64,000 nt of DNA from NCBI GenBank assembly GCA_044507695.1, contig JBIQJD010000011.1:62001-126000 (forward strand). Reading direction: 5' to 3'. The notes beneath the pieces are model-generated. The model saw only the letters and a program-made list of their open reading frames with translations, made no database searches and had not been told where the DNA came from. The DNA is from JBIQJD01 sp044507695. GTDB taxonomy: Bacteria > Bacteroidota > Ignavibacteria > Ignavibacteriales > Ignavibacteriaceae. Position numbers and translations under genes: made by a program. Position 1 is the stretch's first letter; each line of letters begins with the position of its first letter. Below are positions 41,693 to 51,458 of the stretch, piece after piece.

Positions 41693-44686
41693 ATGAAACT
41701 GACACGTTTTCTCCTCTCAATAATTTTTTCTGCAGCTTTACTTCTCAGCGGCTGTTCAACAAAAGAAATTACAAAAGAAGAAACTGCTCCGGCTCTTTCT
41801 GTAATGATAAATAATTTTAAAGCTGATTTTGCCGAACGCAGTTTACCGTTTTATATTCCCCGGGGTTCAAGAATTGATACTGTAATATTTGATCAATCAT
41901 CAAAAAATATTGATATCTATCTGAATGAAAGATTTTCAGAATTTCCTATAAGAAAAGAATACTCCGAATTAATTTATAAATCAGTTAATGAATATTTTGG
42001 AAATCAATACAACATAAAAATTTATTCAATCAATAATATATTGATTGAAGAACTCATTCCTAATTACTACAGGAAAAGCAGGGAAGAATACGATAAATCA
42101 CGCCTTCCAGTAAATTTTTATCGGCCTGCTCCGGTAGTAAAAAACATGAGCAAACCGTTTGAAATAAATAAAGGATTAAACGATAAAAATATTCTTCTCT
42201 GGCACAGCCACGGCTGGTATTACAGCAACGGAGCTAAAAGATGGGAATGGCAGCGTCCGCGATTATTTCAATCCGTTGAAGATAAAGTTCCAATGTCATT
42301 CGTTCTTCCTTATCTCATTCCAATGCTTGAAAATGCGGGTGCAAATGTTTTTGTACCAAGAGAAAGGGATTTCCAGGTAAATGAAGTTGTCGTTGATAAT
42401 GATTCAAACAGCCGGATGTACAGCGAACAGATTTTAAATAAAAATATAAAATGGAAAACAGGAGAAGGACCGGGATTTGCAATTGGTACTCCGCCATATC
42501 CATCAGGTTTAAATCCATTTAAACAAGGCACGTATAAAACAATATTGAGTGATACCGCTGCATCAGCGTTTGTTAATTACATTCCTGAAATTCCTGAAGA
42601 AGGCGAATACGGCGTTTATATTTCTTTCGCTTCATCAGATGATAACGCTGAAGATGTTAGCTACACAGTTTATCATGCCGGAGGAAAAACTGAATTTAAA
42701 GTTAATCAGAAAATCGGCGGCGGCACATGGATATGGCTTGGAAAGTTCAAATTTAAAAAGGGATTTAATCCTGAAATTGGAAAAGTTGTTTTATCAAATA
42801 AAAGCCGGAAGTTGAATCAAACTATTACTGCTGATGCAGTGCGTTTTGGCGGAGGAATGGGAGTTGTTGAAAGAAACGGAAGCACAAGCGGACGGCCAAA
42901 ATTTCTTGAGGGCTCACGCTATTGGCTTCAGTATGCTGGGATGCCGGATACGCTTGTTTATCTTTTAAATAAAGACAGAAATGATTATAACGATGATTAT
43001 CAAAGCAGAGCTGAATATGGTAATTATCTTTACGGCACTCCATACGGACCTAACAGAGATAGAAATATCCGCGGACTCGGAATTCCAATTGATATTTCTC
43101 TTGCTTTCCATACCGATGCAGGAATAACAAGAAATGATACTTCGGTGGGAACGCTTTCAATTTACAGTCTTGAATCAATCAATTCAGAATTTGTTTTTCC
43201 GGATTCCGTTTCAAGAATGGCTAACAGGGATTTTGCAGATATTCTTCAAACGCAGATTGTTGAAGATGTACGTGCCAAATATGATCCATCATGGACGCGC
43301 AGAGAATTACGTGAAGCTCAATACAGTGAAAACACAAGACCAAATTTTCCTTCCGCACTGCTTGAATTATTATCGCATCAGAATTTATATGATATGAAGT
43401 TTGTACTCGATCCTCAATTCCGTTTTGATGTTGCACGCGCGGTTTACAAAGCAATGCTTCGTTTTCTTTCTGCCCAATATAATTTTAAATACTCAATTCA
43501 GCCGCTGCCGGTAACTCATTTCAGCGCTGAGTTTGAAGCGGATAAGAATATTAAACTAAGATGGAAACCACAGGCTGATCCGCTTGAGCCAACTGCAGCA
43601 GCAAAAAGTTATGTTATTTATACAAGAATTGATGATGGAGGATTTGATAATGGATTTATTGTTAATGATACAGTTTTCACTTTTAATAATATTGAAAATG
43701 GGAAAATTTACAGTTTTAAAATTACTGCTGTGAATGATGGTGGAGAAAGTTTTCCTTCAGAAATTCTTTCAGTCTGTAAGAATGGAGATTCAAATCCCGT
43801 TCTTATTGTAAATGGATTTGACAGAATCTCAGCGCCGGCAATTATTGAGACTGAGACATTTTCCGGTTTTATGAACAAAATTGACGCTGGTGTTCCTGAT
43901 AAATTTCTATTGAACTTCACCGGCGAGCAGTATGATTTCGATCCTACTTCACCATATAAATCAAATGATGCACCGGGACATGGAGCGAGCCATGCAGATT
44001 ATGAAACTAAAATTATTGCCGGCAATATATTTGATTTTCCGTTCATTCATGGAAAAGCAATAAAAGATGCAGGCTATTCATTTGTATCATGCAGTGATGA
44101 ATCAGTAATAGAAAATTTAGTTGATCTTAAAAAATATAAAATGGTTGATCTTATCCTTGGTGAAGAAAAAGAAACTCACTGGCAAAAAAGTTATGCTGAT
44201 TCAATTCACGGTACAAAGTTTAAAGCGTTCCCCGTAAAACTTAGAGACGCAATTGCAGATTATACAATTTCAGGCGGAAATATTTTTATAAGCGGAGCTT
44301 ATACCGGCACAGAACTTTTTTCAAACCCCTCAGATACTGTTTCAATGCAGTTTGCAGCTAATGTTTTAAAATTCCGGTTAGCTGAAAATCATGCAGCAAG
44401 AACAGGTGTGGTTGAATCAGTATCAGATAATTTTATTCATTCAAAAATGCTGCAATTTAATACTGAATTGAATGACAGTATTTATGCAGTTGAAGCTCCG
44501 GATGCAATCAACAACACAAGGGAAAGTGAAATGCTTTTCAGATATTATGAAAATAAATTTGGCGCAGGAGTTGGTTACAAAGAAGATTACGGCGTTGTTG
44601 TTCTCGGATTTCCATTTGAAACAATTTTAAAAGCTGAAGATAGATCCGAACTTATGAAAAGTATTATCAGGTATTTTAATTTCTAA
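41693..44686 (+). CDS. Lipoprotein with amidase_3-like catalytic, golvesin-like and FnIII domains
   Basis: This 997-residue protein has a lipoprotein signal (LLLSGC near residue 21). The catalytic parts resemble zinc N-acetylmuramoyl-L-alanine amidases (Amidase_3): LLWHSHGWYY near 166, ISLAFHTDAG near 470 and SALLELLSHQN near 555 supply the expected His, His-Asp and Glu. Inserted between them is a golvesin C-terminal-like beta domain (about 270-390: YPSGLNPFKQGTYKTILSDT at its head, GGGTWIWLGKFKFKKG, ITADAVRFGGG). A fibronectin III domain follows (SYVIYTRIDDGGFDNGF), and a C-terminal alpha/beta domain (VDLILGEEKETHW; DYTISGGNIFISGAYTG). Bacteroidota homologues are often labelled 'xanthan lyase', a label not supported by these motifs. 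It likely cuts peptidoglycan or a related polymer at the cell envelope. Confidence 0.8.
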   Translation: MKLTRFLLSIIFSAALLLSGCSTKEITKEETAPALSVMINNFKADFAERSLPFYIPRGSRIDTVIFDQSSKNIDIYLNERFSEFPIRKEYSELIYKSVNEYFGNQYNIKIYSINNILIEELIPNYYRKSREEYDKSRLPVNFYRPAPVVKNMSKPFEINKGLNDKNILLWHSHGWYYSNGAKRWEWQRPRLFQSVEDKVPMSFVLPYLIPMLENAGANVFVPRERDFQVNEVVVDNDSNSRMYSEQILNKNIKWKTGEGPGFAIGTPPYPSGLNPFKQGTYKTILSDTAASAFVNYIPEIPEEGEYGVYISFASSDDNAEDVSYTVYHAGGKTEFKVNQKIGGGTWIWLGKFKFKKGFNPEIGKVVLSNKSRKLNQTITADAVRFGGGMGVVERNGSTSGRPKFLEGSRYWLQYAGMPDTLVYLLNKDRNDYNDDYQSRAEYGNYLYGTPYGPNRDRNIRGLGIPIDISLAFHTDAGITRNDTSVGTLSIYSLESINSEFVFPDSVSRMANRDFADILQTQIVEDVRAKYDPSWTRRELREAQYSENTRPNFPSALLELLSHQNLYDMKFVLDPQFRFDVARAVYKAMLRFLSAQYNFKYSIQPLPVTHFSAEFEADKNIKLRWKPQADPLEPTAAAKSYVIYTRIDDGGFDNGFIVNDTVFTFNNIENGKIYSFKITAVNDGGESFPSEILSVCKNGDSNPVLIVNGFDRISAPAIIETETFSGFMNKIDAGVPDKFLLNFTGEQYDFDPTSPYKSNDAPGHGASHADYETKIIAGNIFDFPFIHGKAIKDAGYSFVSCSDESVIENLVDLKKYKMVDLILGEEKETHWQKSYADSIHGTKFKAFPVKLRDAIADYTISGGNIFISGAYTGTELFSNPSDTVSMQFAANVLKFRLAENHAARTGVVESVSDNFIHSKMLQFNTELNDSIYAVEAPDAINNTRESEMLFRYYENKFGAGVGYKEDYGVVVLGFPFETILKAEDRSELMKSIIRYFNF

Positions 44687-44759
44687 TTTTTATGATGAAT
44701 TGATGCTCACTCTGATTCGTTTTCATTATATTAATTTTACTTACAATTAAAAAGGAAAG

Positions 44760-46418
44760 ATGATGAAGAGATTAACAATTACTTTGCTTCTTCTTTCAGG
44801 AATGTTCTTTTCAAATAACACAAAAGCACAGGATGAAAATTTTATGCGGGAAAAGATAAATCAATTTGCACCAACTGAAATTAAGTACGATGAAAATCAA
44901 TTAAGTGATAATGATAAAATTGTTGTGCAAAAATTGTATGAAGCATCCAAAATAATGGATGAAATTTTTCTTGAGCAGGTTTACTCAAAAAATAATGAAA
45001 TAAAAAACCGGCTTGAGAATGACGACAGTCCGCTTGCAAAACTTCAGCTTGAATACTACAAAATTATGGCAGGACCTTTTGACAGGCTTGATCACAACAA
45101 ACCTTTTATAGAAGGATACGAGAAGCCGCCTGGTGCGGATTTTTATCCGGAAGATATCACAAAGGAAGAATTTGAAAAATGGATAAAAGATCATCCCGAA
45201 GATGAAAAGAATTTTATATCGGAATTTACAATAATAAGAAGAGATGGAAGCGGATTAAAAGCAATTCCTTATTCAGAATATTTTAAAGATAAACTAAGCA
45301 AAGCTGCATCACTTTTAAGAGAAGCCGCTGATTATGCTGATAATAAATCTTTAAAGAATTATTTAACTCTCCGTGCAAAAGCATTTGAAACAAATGATTA
45401 TTATGAAAGCGATATGGCATGGATGGATTTGAAAGATCATAACATAGAAATTGTTATTGGTCCATATGAAGTTTATGAAGATGAACTTTACAATTACAAA
45501 GCATCGTTTGAAAGTTTTCTTACAATTAACGATCCGGCTGAAAGTGAAAAGCTTGAAAAGTTTGCTTCATATTTGAAGGAGATGGAAGAAAGGCTGCCAA
45601 TAAAAGATGAATACAAAAATCCTAACCGCGGATCAGAATCACCGATAATGGTTGTGAATGAAATCTTTACCGCTGGTGATACGAAGGCGGGAGTTCAAAC
45701 TCTTGCGTTCAATCTTCCGAATGATGAACGGGTACGCAAAGCAAAAGGCTCAAAAAAAGTTATGATTAAAAATCTTCATGAAGCAAAATTTGAAAAGATG
45801 CTGCTTCCGATTGCCGAGATTGTTCTGCCGGAGGAATTAATGAAGTACGTAACATTCGATGGCTTTTTTAATCATACATTGATGCACGAAATGACTCACG
45901 GCATTGGACCCGGATTTATTAAGAAGGATGGAAAGGATACGGAGGTTAAAATTGAATTGAAAGAAACTTATTCAAAAATTGAAGAATGCAAAGCAGATAT
46001 TCTCGGTATGTTCATGAATATCTTTATGATTGAAAAAGGTATTTATCCCAAAGAATTTGAAAAAGAAATCTGGGTTTCTAATCTGGCAGGAATTTTTCGT
46101 TCTGTAAGATTTGGAATTAATGAAGCACACGGCGCAGGTAATGCAATAATTTATAACTATCTGCTTGAAGCCGGCGGCTATGTTTATGACGATAAAACAG
46201 AAAAAGTTAGTGTGGATTTTAATAAAATTTATCCGGCACTTGAATCACTTGCAGCAAAATTATTAACAATTCAGGCTGAAGGTGATTATGAAGGAGCAAA
46301 AAACCTTATTGAAAAATACGCAGTTAATTCTCCATCAATGGAAAAGCTAAGAAGTAAATTAGTTTCTCTGCCGGTTGATATAAAACCAATTTATCAGATA
46401 GAAACTCATCATAATTAA
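44760..46418 (+). CDS. M49-like (dipeptidyl peptidase III family) metallopeptidase, HExxH type
   Basis: This 552-residue protein has a signal peptide (ending TKA-Q near residue 22), so it is exported. The zinc site is HEMTH (His376, Glu377, His380) followed by GIGPGF, and a downstream Glu motif ETYSKIEECKADILGMF supplies the third ligand, as in M49 enzymes. The N-terminal half has the alpha-helical domain typical of the family (LQLEYYKIMAGPFDRLD). Classic DPP III has HExxxH; this shorter HExxH form is known in a few bacterial relatives such as that of Caldithrix (recalled knowledge). It should trim dipeptides from peptides. It follows the amidase gene by 73 nt with its own GGAAAG site, and a terminator follows. 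Confidence 0.85.
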   Translation: MMKRLTITLLLLSGMFFSNNTKAQDENFMREKINQFAPTEIKYDENQLSDNDKIVVQKLYEASKIMDEIFLEQVYSKNNEIKNRLENDDSPLAKLQLEYYKIMAGPFDRLDHNKPFIEGYEKPPGADFYPEDITKEEFEKWIKDHPEDEKNFISEFTIIRRDGSGLKAIPYSEYFKDKLSKAASLLREAADYADNKSLKNYLTLRAKAFETNDYYESDMAWMDLKDHNIEIVIGPYEVYEDELYNYKASFESFLTINDPAESEKLEKFASYLKEMEERLPIKDEYKNPNRGSESPIMVVNEIFTAGDTKAGVQTLAFNLPNDERVRKAKGSKKVMIKNLHEAKFEKMLLPIAEIVLPEELMKYVTFDGFFNHTLMHEMTHGIGPGFIKKDGKDTEVKIELKETYSKIEECKADILGMFMNIFMIEKGIYPKEFEKEIWVSNLAGIFRSVRFGINEAHGAGNAIIYNYLLEAGGYVYDDKTEKVSVDFNKIYPALESLAAKLLTIQAEGDYEGAKNLIEKYAVNSPSMEKLRSKLVSLPVDIKPIYQIETHHN

Positions 46419-46425
46419 TTATTAC

Positions 46426-46460
46426 AAGCTGCTCTTAAAAAATCCGGGGCAGCTTTTTTC
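46426..46460. terminator. Terminator between convergent genes
   Basis: AAGCTGC (46426-46432) pairs with GCAGCTT (46449-46455), extended by two weaker pairs, and is followed by TTTTTC. It sits between the M49-like gene and the convergent DUF5916 gene and serves at least the plus strand. Confidence 0.7.
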
Positions 46461-46464
46461 TTCA

Positions 46465-48666
46465 TCAGAAATAGTAAAGATATTTTACTTTAACAACAGC
46501 ATCTCTGTTTGAAGTTCTCATCTCCCGTATAATACTGTTCATTGATAAATTAAATTTTTCATACCTCTGCTGCACTTCATTAAATGCCAGGTATATCCAG
46601 CTCTTTGGTGAAAAGTTGTATGAAAATAATAAACCAGCAATTAAACTTTCAAGCTGATCAGATGATCTAACAAAAACATTATCAATATAAAAACGGATAT
46701 TTAAATTATTAACCGGAGTTAAAGAAAAGTACGGCCGTGCGTTGAAAGTTATATCTTCAATATTTCCTTCTGGATTTCCTTCAATAAACATATCATAGGA
46801 AGTTCCAAGCTCTAAAAATTTAAATGTATTCCAGCTAAAGAAAATTCCCATCCAGGAATAGAATGCAAGATAATCCCGTGAAAAATTATAGGTGCGCTGG
46901 TAACCGCCGTATAAATTACCGCTCCATTTGGTTGAAAAATTATACCATGAACTAAGAGTAATTCCGTATGAATTAAAAAGCTTATCCTGATCCTTTGTTT
47001 TGCCGTAATCAATATTTATTTCATAACCCCAGTTATCTCTGAATTGCATATTTAATCCAAGTACGCCCGAATGATCTGTGTAAAGATCTGAGTGCTCATA
47101 ATAAATGGCAGGCCCAAAGTAGATAAGTATTGCAGAGATTGTTCCTTCATCAAAATACCAGCGGGGACCGGTTAAGCCAACAAATTCAGTTGTTCCTTTC
47201 CACGGCACATATCCGATCTGATCAACATCAAAATCATTTCCTACAATTCTTAATCTTACAAAATCTGCCCATGTATCTTTAAAACTTCTGAAACCTGCTG
47301 AAGCTGCATAATCACCATCATTATTTACGAATGATCTTGCAAACTGATAAGCAAGCTGCCAATCACCGCCGCGGAAAGCACCATCAATATCAATCACACC
47401 ATAAATATTATCCTTTGTTTTTTTACCTGCAAACAAAACTCCGATGGATGAATTATTAAATATTTGTTTTTTCAATCTTGCAGAACCAAAGTATGCTTTT
47501 TCTTCTGTTATTTTTTCATCATCAAGTTCATATTCTTTTTCACCGGTTAAAGCAAGAAATCCGCCATACTCCCAATCATTTATTCTTCCGAAAGCTTTTG
47601 TACCAAACAGCAGCGGAACTTCATTTCCATCTGGAAGTTTTTTTCCGATTCTTCTTGGATAAAATAATTCAAGCGGGCGGTAAAAGCCGCTGTTCCGTTC
47701 TCTTCCTGAAGGCATAAAAATTTCATTTCCCTCTGTAAAGAAAGGTCTGCGTTCATCAAAGTATGATTCATATCTTGAAATATTAAAATCAAAAGGATCG
47801 GCTTCTATCTGTGCAAAATCAGGGTTAACAGTTAACTGGTATGTAAGTTTTGTTGATGGATTATAAAATACATCCAATCCTGCATCAGCCGCAGGTTTAT
47901 CAAAAAGTTTACTGCCGCCGGAAATTGTATTTCCGTTGTTCAGATAAGATGCTTTCGCAATTCCCACGGGATAAATTTCAAGATTCAATCCTTTAATTGT
48001 TGGATGATAATCTTCAAACACAAGTCTGCCGAATTTTGAAATTCTCTGTCCTTCGTTCTCTTCATATTTATTCCAGTAAAGATCTTCGTTTTTATAAGCT
48101 ATCCATCTGTCAAAATCCAAACCCCATTCACGCAGTGATTCATCATACTGAATTGACCTATAAGGAATTTTCATTTCAACAACATACCCCCAATCATAAA
48201 TTGCTGCATCCCCAAACCAGATTCCGTCCCATTTAGGATCGCGGTTACGTCCATCATCAAGCATTCTAGAATCAGTCATAACTCCGGAAGCGGAAACACC
48301 AAATTTATAAGCTGTTCGTTTATCACCAAAAGTATCAATCATAAAAGAAACTATATCCCCGGTATAATCATCAAGCTTGCCTGCTTGTGCTTTAAGTTTA
48401 TCAGCCGGCTGAATGCAAATCATTAAAACGTAAATCGCATTTGTTGAAGTTAAAATTTTTATAGTAGTGGGAAAGGTTGGTTCCTTTCCATGAAACGGTG
48501 CTAATTGAAACATGCTTGTAATTGAATCCGCCATCATCCATTCACTATCTATTATTCCATCAACTTCAATCTCTGTGTTGATATATTTTAACTTAAGTTC
48601 ATTTGCTGATGCTTCAATTAAAGCAAACGCAATTAAACATATACAGAGGAAAAATATTTTTTTCAT
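46465..48666 (-). CDS. DUF5916 outer-membrane protein with N-terminal CBM9-like domain
   Basis: This ~733-residue protein starts best at MKKIFFLCICLIAFAL (ATG ending at 48666), which opens a signal peptide; an in-frame ATG 16 codons earlier (48714) is possible. An N-terminal CBM9-like module (IEVDGIIDSEWMMADSI; GYVVEMKIPYRSIQY) leads to the DUF5916 barrel-like region. The latter is recognised by VNPDFAQIEADPFDFNISRYESYFDERRPFF-type sequence near residue 305 (quoted motif: ESYFDERRPFFTEGNEIF) and FYPRRIGKK. It ends in alternating strands with a terminal aromatic KYLYYF. The family is common in Bacteroidota outer membranes, but its function is not established. It stands alone on the minus strand. 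Confidence 0.85.
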   Translation of the reverse strand: MKKIFFLCICLIAFALIEASANELKLKYINTEIEVDGIIDSEWMMADSITSMFQLAPFHGKEPTFPTTIKILTSTNAIYVLMICIQPADKLKAQAGKLDDYTGDIVSFMIDTFGDKRTAYKFGVSASGVMTDSRMLDDGRNRDPKWDGIWFGDAAIYDWGYVVEMKIPYRSIQYDESLREWGLDFDRWIAYKNEDLYWNKYEENEGQRISKFGRLVFEDYHPTIKGLNLEIYPVGIAKASYLNNGNTISGGSKLFDKPAADAGLDVFYNPSTKLTYQLTVNPDFAQIEADPFDFNISRYESYFDERRPFFTEGNEIFMPSGRERNSGFYRPLELFYPRRIGKKLPDGNEVPLLFGTKAFGRINDWEYGGFLALTGEKEYELDDEKITEEKAYFGSARLKKQIFNNSSIGVLFAGKKTKDNIYGVIDIDGAFRGGDWQLAYQFARSFVNNDGDYAASAGFRSFKDTWADFVRLRIVGNDFDVDQIGYVPWKGTTEFVGLTGPRWYFDEGTISAILIYFGPAIYYEHSDLYTDHSGVLGLNMQFRDNWGYEINIDYGKTKDQDKLFNSYGITLSSWYNFSTKWSGNLYGGYQRTYNFSRDYLAFYSWMGIFFSWNTFKFLELGTSYDMFIEGNPEGNIEDITFNARPYFSLTPVNNLNIRFYIDNVFVRSSDQLESLIAGLLFSYNFSPKSWIYLAFNEVQQRYEKFNLSMNSIIREMRTSNRDAVVKVKYLYYF

Positions 48667-48969
48667 AAGATGCAAAGATTTTTTTCTTTTTAAGATTAAT
48701 AATTGTTCATCCATATTTTACTCTTTTTACAAGAAATGTTTAATTCAATGATAAACGGCTGATGATTGGACTTGGCAATAATGAATTTAGTTACGGAATG
48801 GAAACACAACTCGGGGGTATTTAAAAATATTTTTACTCAATATTGAGGGAAGGTTTTGCCTGAGCAAAAGCAGTACGGGTTTTAGAGGCTTCTTACTGAA
48901 ACCTCTAGAAAATTATTGGAATGGAATATCTTACTTACCTAATTTATAATTAGCAGCATATTCACAAAA

Positions 48970-50364
48970 TCAATTAGCTTTAGCTTTAAAGCCTTTCATC
49001 ATCCATTTTTTTGCAAGCAAAAGACAAACCGGACTTATCATTGCAATGATTCCATAAATAAGCCACATAGTCTCACTGTTCATTTCTGATGGCGCAGTTC
49101 CTTCCGGAATATAATTCATTAGGAACCAACCTGAATAAAGGCTTGTAATAATTTTTGTCAGGAACCACGGGAACTGTCCAATTCCCATATAAATTCCTGT
49201 CATTCCTTTCGGAGCAATTTCAGCAACCCACTGAAGATAACGCGGCTGCCACATCGCTTCACCTATCGTCATTATTATAAGATAACCGAACAGCGTAATT
49301 ATGTTTGGTCCTAACGCCAGAATGAAAGTAGGAGATGCCATTATAAACGTTCCAAGAATCATCATCCGGTAGGCATTCTTTTGCGCTGTTAATGCGGCTA
49401 CAAGAGGCGTAAGAATAAATATAAGCAGCGGATTGAGATTAACAAAAAATTCAAAATTATCAGATACAACTCCGGTGAATGCACGTTCGCAGTACATCGG
49501 TAATGTAAGCCAGTTATGCGCAAATAATGTTTGGACTGGTATTAAAATGAAGATGAAGAAAAGAAATCGTAAATCTTTTAAAGGAAAATTTTGAACGTAA
49601 TACCTGGTTTTTTCTTTAAAGGTCATTTTTTCTTCAGCATCAAGTTCTGTTTGTTTTTCCTGGTTAAGATTTTCTGAAACCTGTTTAACAACTTTTTTTG
49701 AAATTATAACTGCTACTGCAATCATTCCTACTACAGTAAAAGCTGCAAAAACCCAGAACACTCCGGTTATGCCATACGCCTTTCTAACAGGAGGGGAAAT
49801 TAGTCCCGGCAAAAATCCTCCAAGATTCATAACCGCATAAAGCATAGCATAGCCCATTGCAGCAGTTTTTTCATCTGTAAATTTTTTAACACCTGCATAA
49901 GCAGCAGGCTGGTAAATTCCGTTGCCAAGAATGAGCCAGAAAATTCCAAACATTGCCCATAAATGTGCAGATTCCCACAAGCCTGATACACCAATTGCCG
50001 GGCTTATTGTAATTATTATTCTTCCAATCAGCATTAACAGTAGAGAAAGTAAAAGCGATTTTCTGATTCCGATAAGATCAACAGTTGCGCCGAGAAACAG
50101 CATTGCAAGAGTTATTCCGGCGGTAAGATAACCAACCATTTGTCCCGCGTAAATATCATTCAGTCCAATGTAATCATTAAAGAAAATTGCAAGCAGCCCA
50201 ACCATTCCAAAATAAGTAAAGCCTTCAAGGAAATAAGAAATGTTTATACCCCACAACGCACGCGGCGCATGAAAGAGATCTTTGAAAGGCTGAATTATTT
50301 CTTTAATGGTTTGATTAATTAAACCAGTTTTGTTTTGCCCTGCTGTTAGTTGCTGTTCATCCAT
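48970..50364 (-). CDS. MFS transporter, POT/peptide-transporter-like
   Basis: This 464-residue inner-membrane protein has about twelve hydrophobic helices. The first begins near residue 40 with YFLEGFTYFGMVGLLAIFF, and motif-A-like GATVDLIGIRKSLLLSLL follows. Features such as GNGIYQPAAYAGVKKFTDEKTA and GYAMLYAVMNLGGFLPGLIS resemble the proton-coupled POT/PTR branch of the superfamily, while the E-x-x-E-R signature of true POTs is not seen. Substrate is unknown; di- or tripeptides are one possibility. The 255-nt stretch between it and the DUF5916 gene (48715-48969) shows only weak hairpins. Confidence 0.8.
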   Translation of the reverse strand: MDEQQLTAGQNKTGLINQTIKEIIQPFKDLFHAPRALWGINISYFLEGFTYFGMVGLLAIFFNDYIGLNDIYAGQMVGYLTAGITLAMLFLGATVDLIGIRKSLLLSLLLMLIGRIIITISPAIGVSGLWESAHLWAMFGIFWLILGNGIYQPAAYAGVKKFTDEKTAAMGYAMLYAVMNLGGFLPGLISPPVRKAYGITGVFWVFAAFTVVGMIAVAVIISKKVVKQVSENLNQEKQTELDAEEKMTFKEKTRYYVQNFPLKDLRFLFFIFILIPVQTLFAHNWLTLPMYCERAFTGVVSDNFEFFVNLNPLLIFILTPLVAALTAQKNAYRMMILGTFIMASPTFILALGPNIITLFGYLIIMTIGEAMWQPRYLQWVAEIAPKGMTGIYMGIGQFPWFLTKIITSLYSGWFLMNYIPEGTAPSEMNSETMWLIYGIIAMISPVCLLLAKKWMMKGFKAKAN

Positions 50365-50576
50365 TTAAAATGTTCCGCTTTTTTTACTGTTTTAAAATAT
50401 AAAAATTGAATTGAAAATAGAGGTAAGAGATACAGTTGTAAAAATTTCATTTTAAGGAAAATTATTTCATTCAATTAAAAGAAAAAATGTTTTAACTTTA
50501 AAAGGTTTTATTCAACACCAATAATCAATGCAATTAAAACTTTTTGAAAACATGATTCATTAAATTTTTTAGGAAT

Positions 50577-51458
50577 ATGAATAATTCAGAAATCAAGCTT
50601 TTTTTAGGAGACTGTTCAGAAGAATTATCTAACATAGATGATAATTCAGTCGATTTGATCTTTACTTCTCCACCTTATGCAGATAGAAGAAAAAACATTT
50701 ATGGCGGCCCTAAACCTGAAGAATATGTAGACTGGTTCTTACCCATTGGAAAAGAATTATTCCGAATTTTAAAGCCCGATGGAACATTCATTCTTAATAT
50801 TAAAGAAAAAGTAGAAAATGGTGAACGGCATACTTTTGTCCTTGAGCTTATTCTGGAAATGAGAAAACTAGGTTGGTTATGGACTGAAGAATTTATTTGG
50901 CATAAGAAGAATAGTCATCCAGGCAAATGGCCTAATAGATTTCGAGATTCTTGGGAAAGATTAATTCAATTTAATAAATCTAAAAAATTCAATATGTATC
51001 AAGAGGAAGTGATGGTGCCGATAGGGGATTGGGCAAAAACACGATTAAAAAATTTAAGTGAAACCGATAAAAGAAGGACTAATTCAAAGGTTGGAAGCGG
51101 ATTTGGTAAGAATATTTCAAATTGGTTGAATAGAGAAATGGTATATCCTTCTAACGTATTACATCTTGCTACGGAATGTAATAATAAGAACCACAGCGCA
51201 GCTTTTCCAAACGAATTACCTGAATGGTTCATTAAACTTTTTACACGGCCAGGTGATTTAGTACTTGATCCATTTATGGGTTCTGGAACTACAATATTTG
51301 TTGCTCAACATATGGGGAGAAATTCTATAGGGATTGAGATAATGCCAGAATATTATGAAATGGTAAAAAATAACCTACCCGAAAATCAGCTAACACTCTT
51401 TGAACATAAATTTAAATATGGAAAAACTAAATCTAATAGAAATAAAAAAATATGTTGA
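50577..51458 (+). CDS. Type II DNA methyltransferase, beta class (probable N4-cytosine)
   Basis: This 293-residue methylase has catalytic motif IV TSPPYADRR near residue 30 placed before the SAM-binding motif I DPFMGSGTT near 232, the order that defines the beta class. The Ser in TSPPY is typical of N4-cytosine methylases, though some N6-adenine enzymes share it. Other parts match the family (LFRILKPDGTFILNIKEKV; EEFIWHKKNSHPG). It protects host DNA from the endonuclease encoded next, with which it overlaps. A short-spaced AGGA lies before the ATG. Recognition sequence is not predictable from sight. Confidence 0.92.
   Translation: MNNSEIKLFLGDCSEELSNIDDNSVDLIFTSPPYADRRKNIYGGPKPEEYVDWFLPIGKELFRILKPDGTFILNIKEKVENGERHTFVLELILEMRKLGWLWTEEFIWHKKNSHPGKWPNRFRDSWERLIQFNKSKKFNMYQEEVMVPIGDWAKTRLKNLSETDKRRTNSKVGSGFGKNISNWLNREMVYPSNVLHLATECNNKNHSAAFPNELPEWFIKLFTRPGDLVLDPFMGSGTTIFVAQHMGRNSIGIEIMPEYYEMVKNNLPENQLTLFEHKFKYGKTKSNRNKKIC

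Noticed and set aside
48715..48969. A small hairpin RNA between the DUF5916 and MFS genes
   Set aside because: Only 5-6-bp complementary stretches are present (TAGAGG/CCTCTA near 48880-48905), too weak to call.
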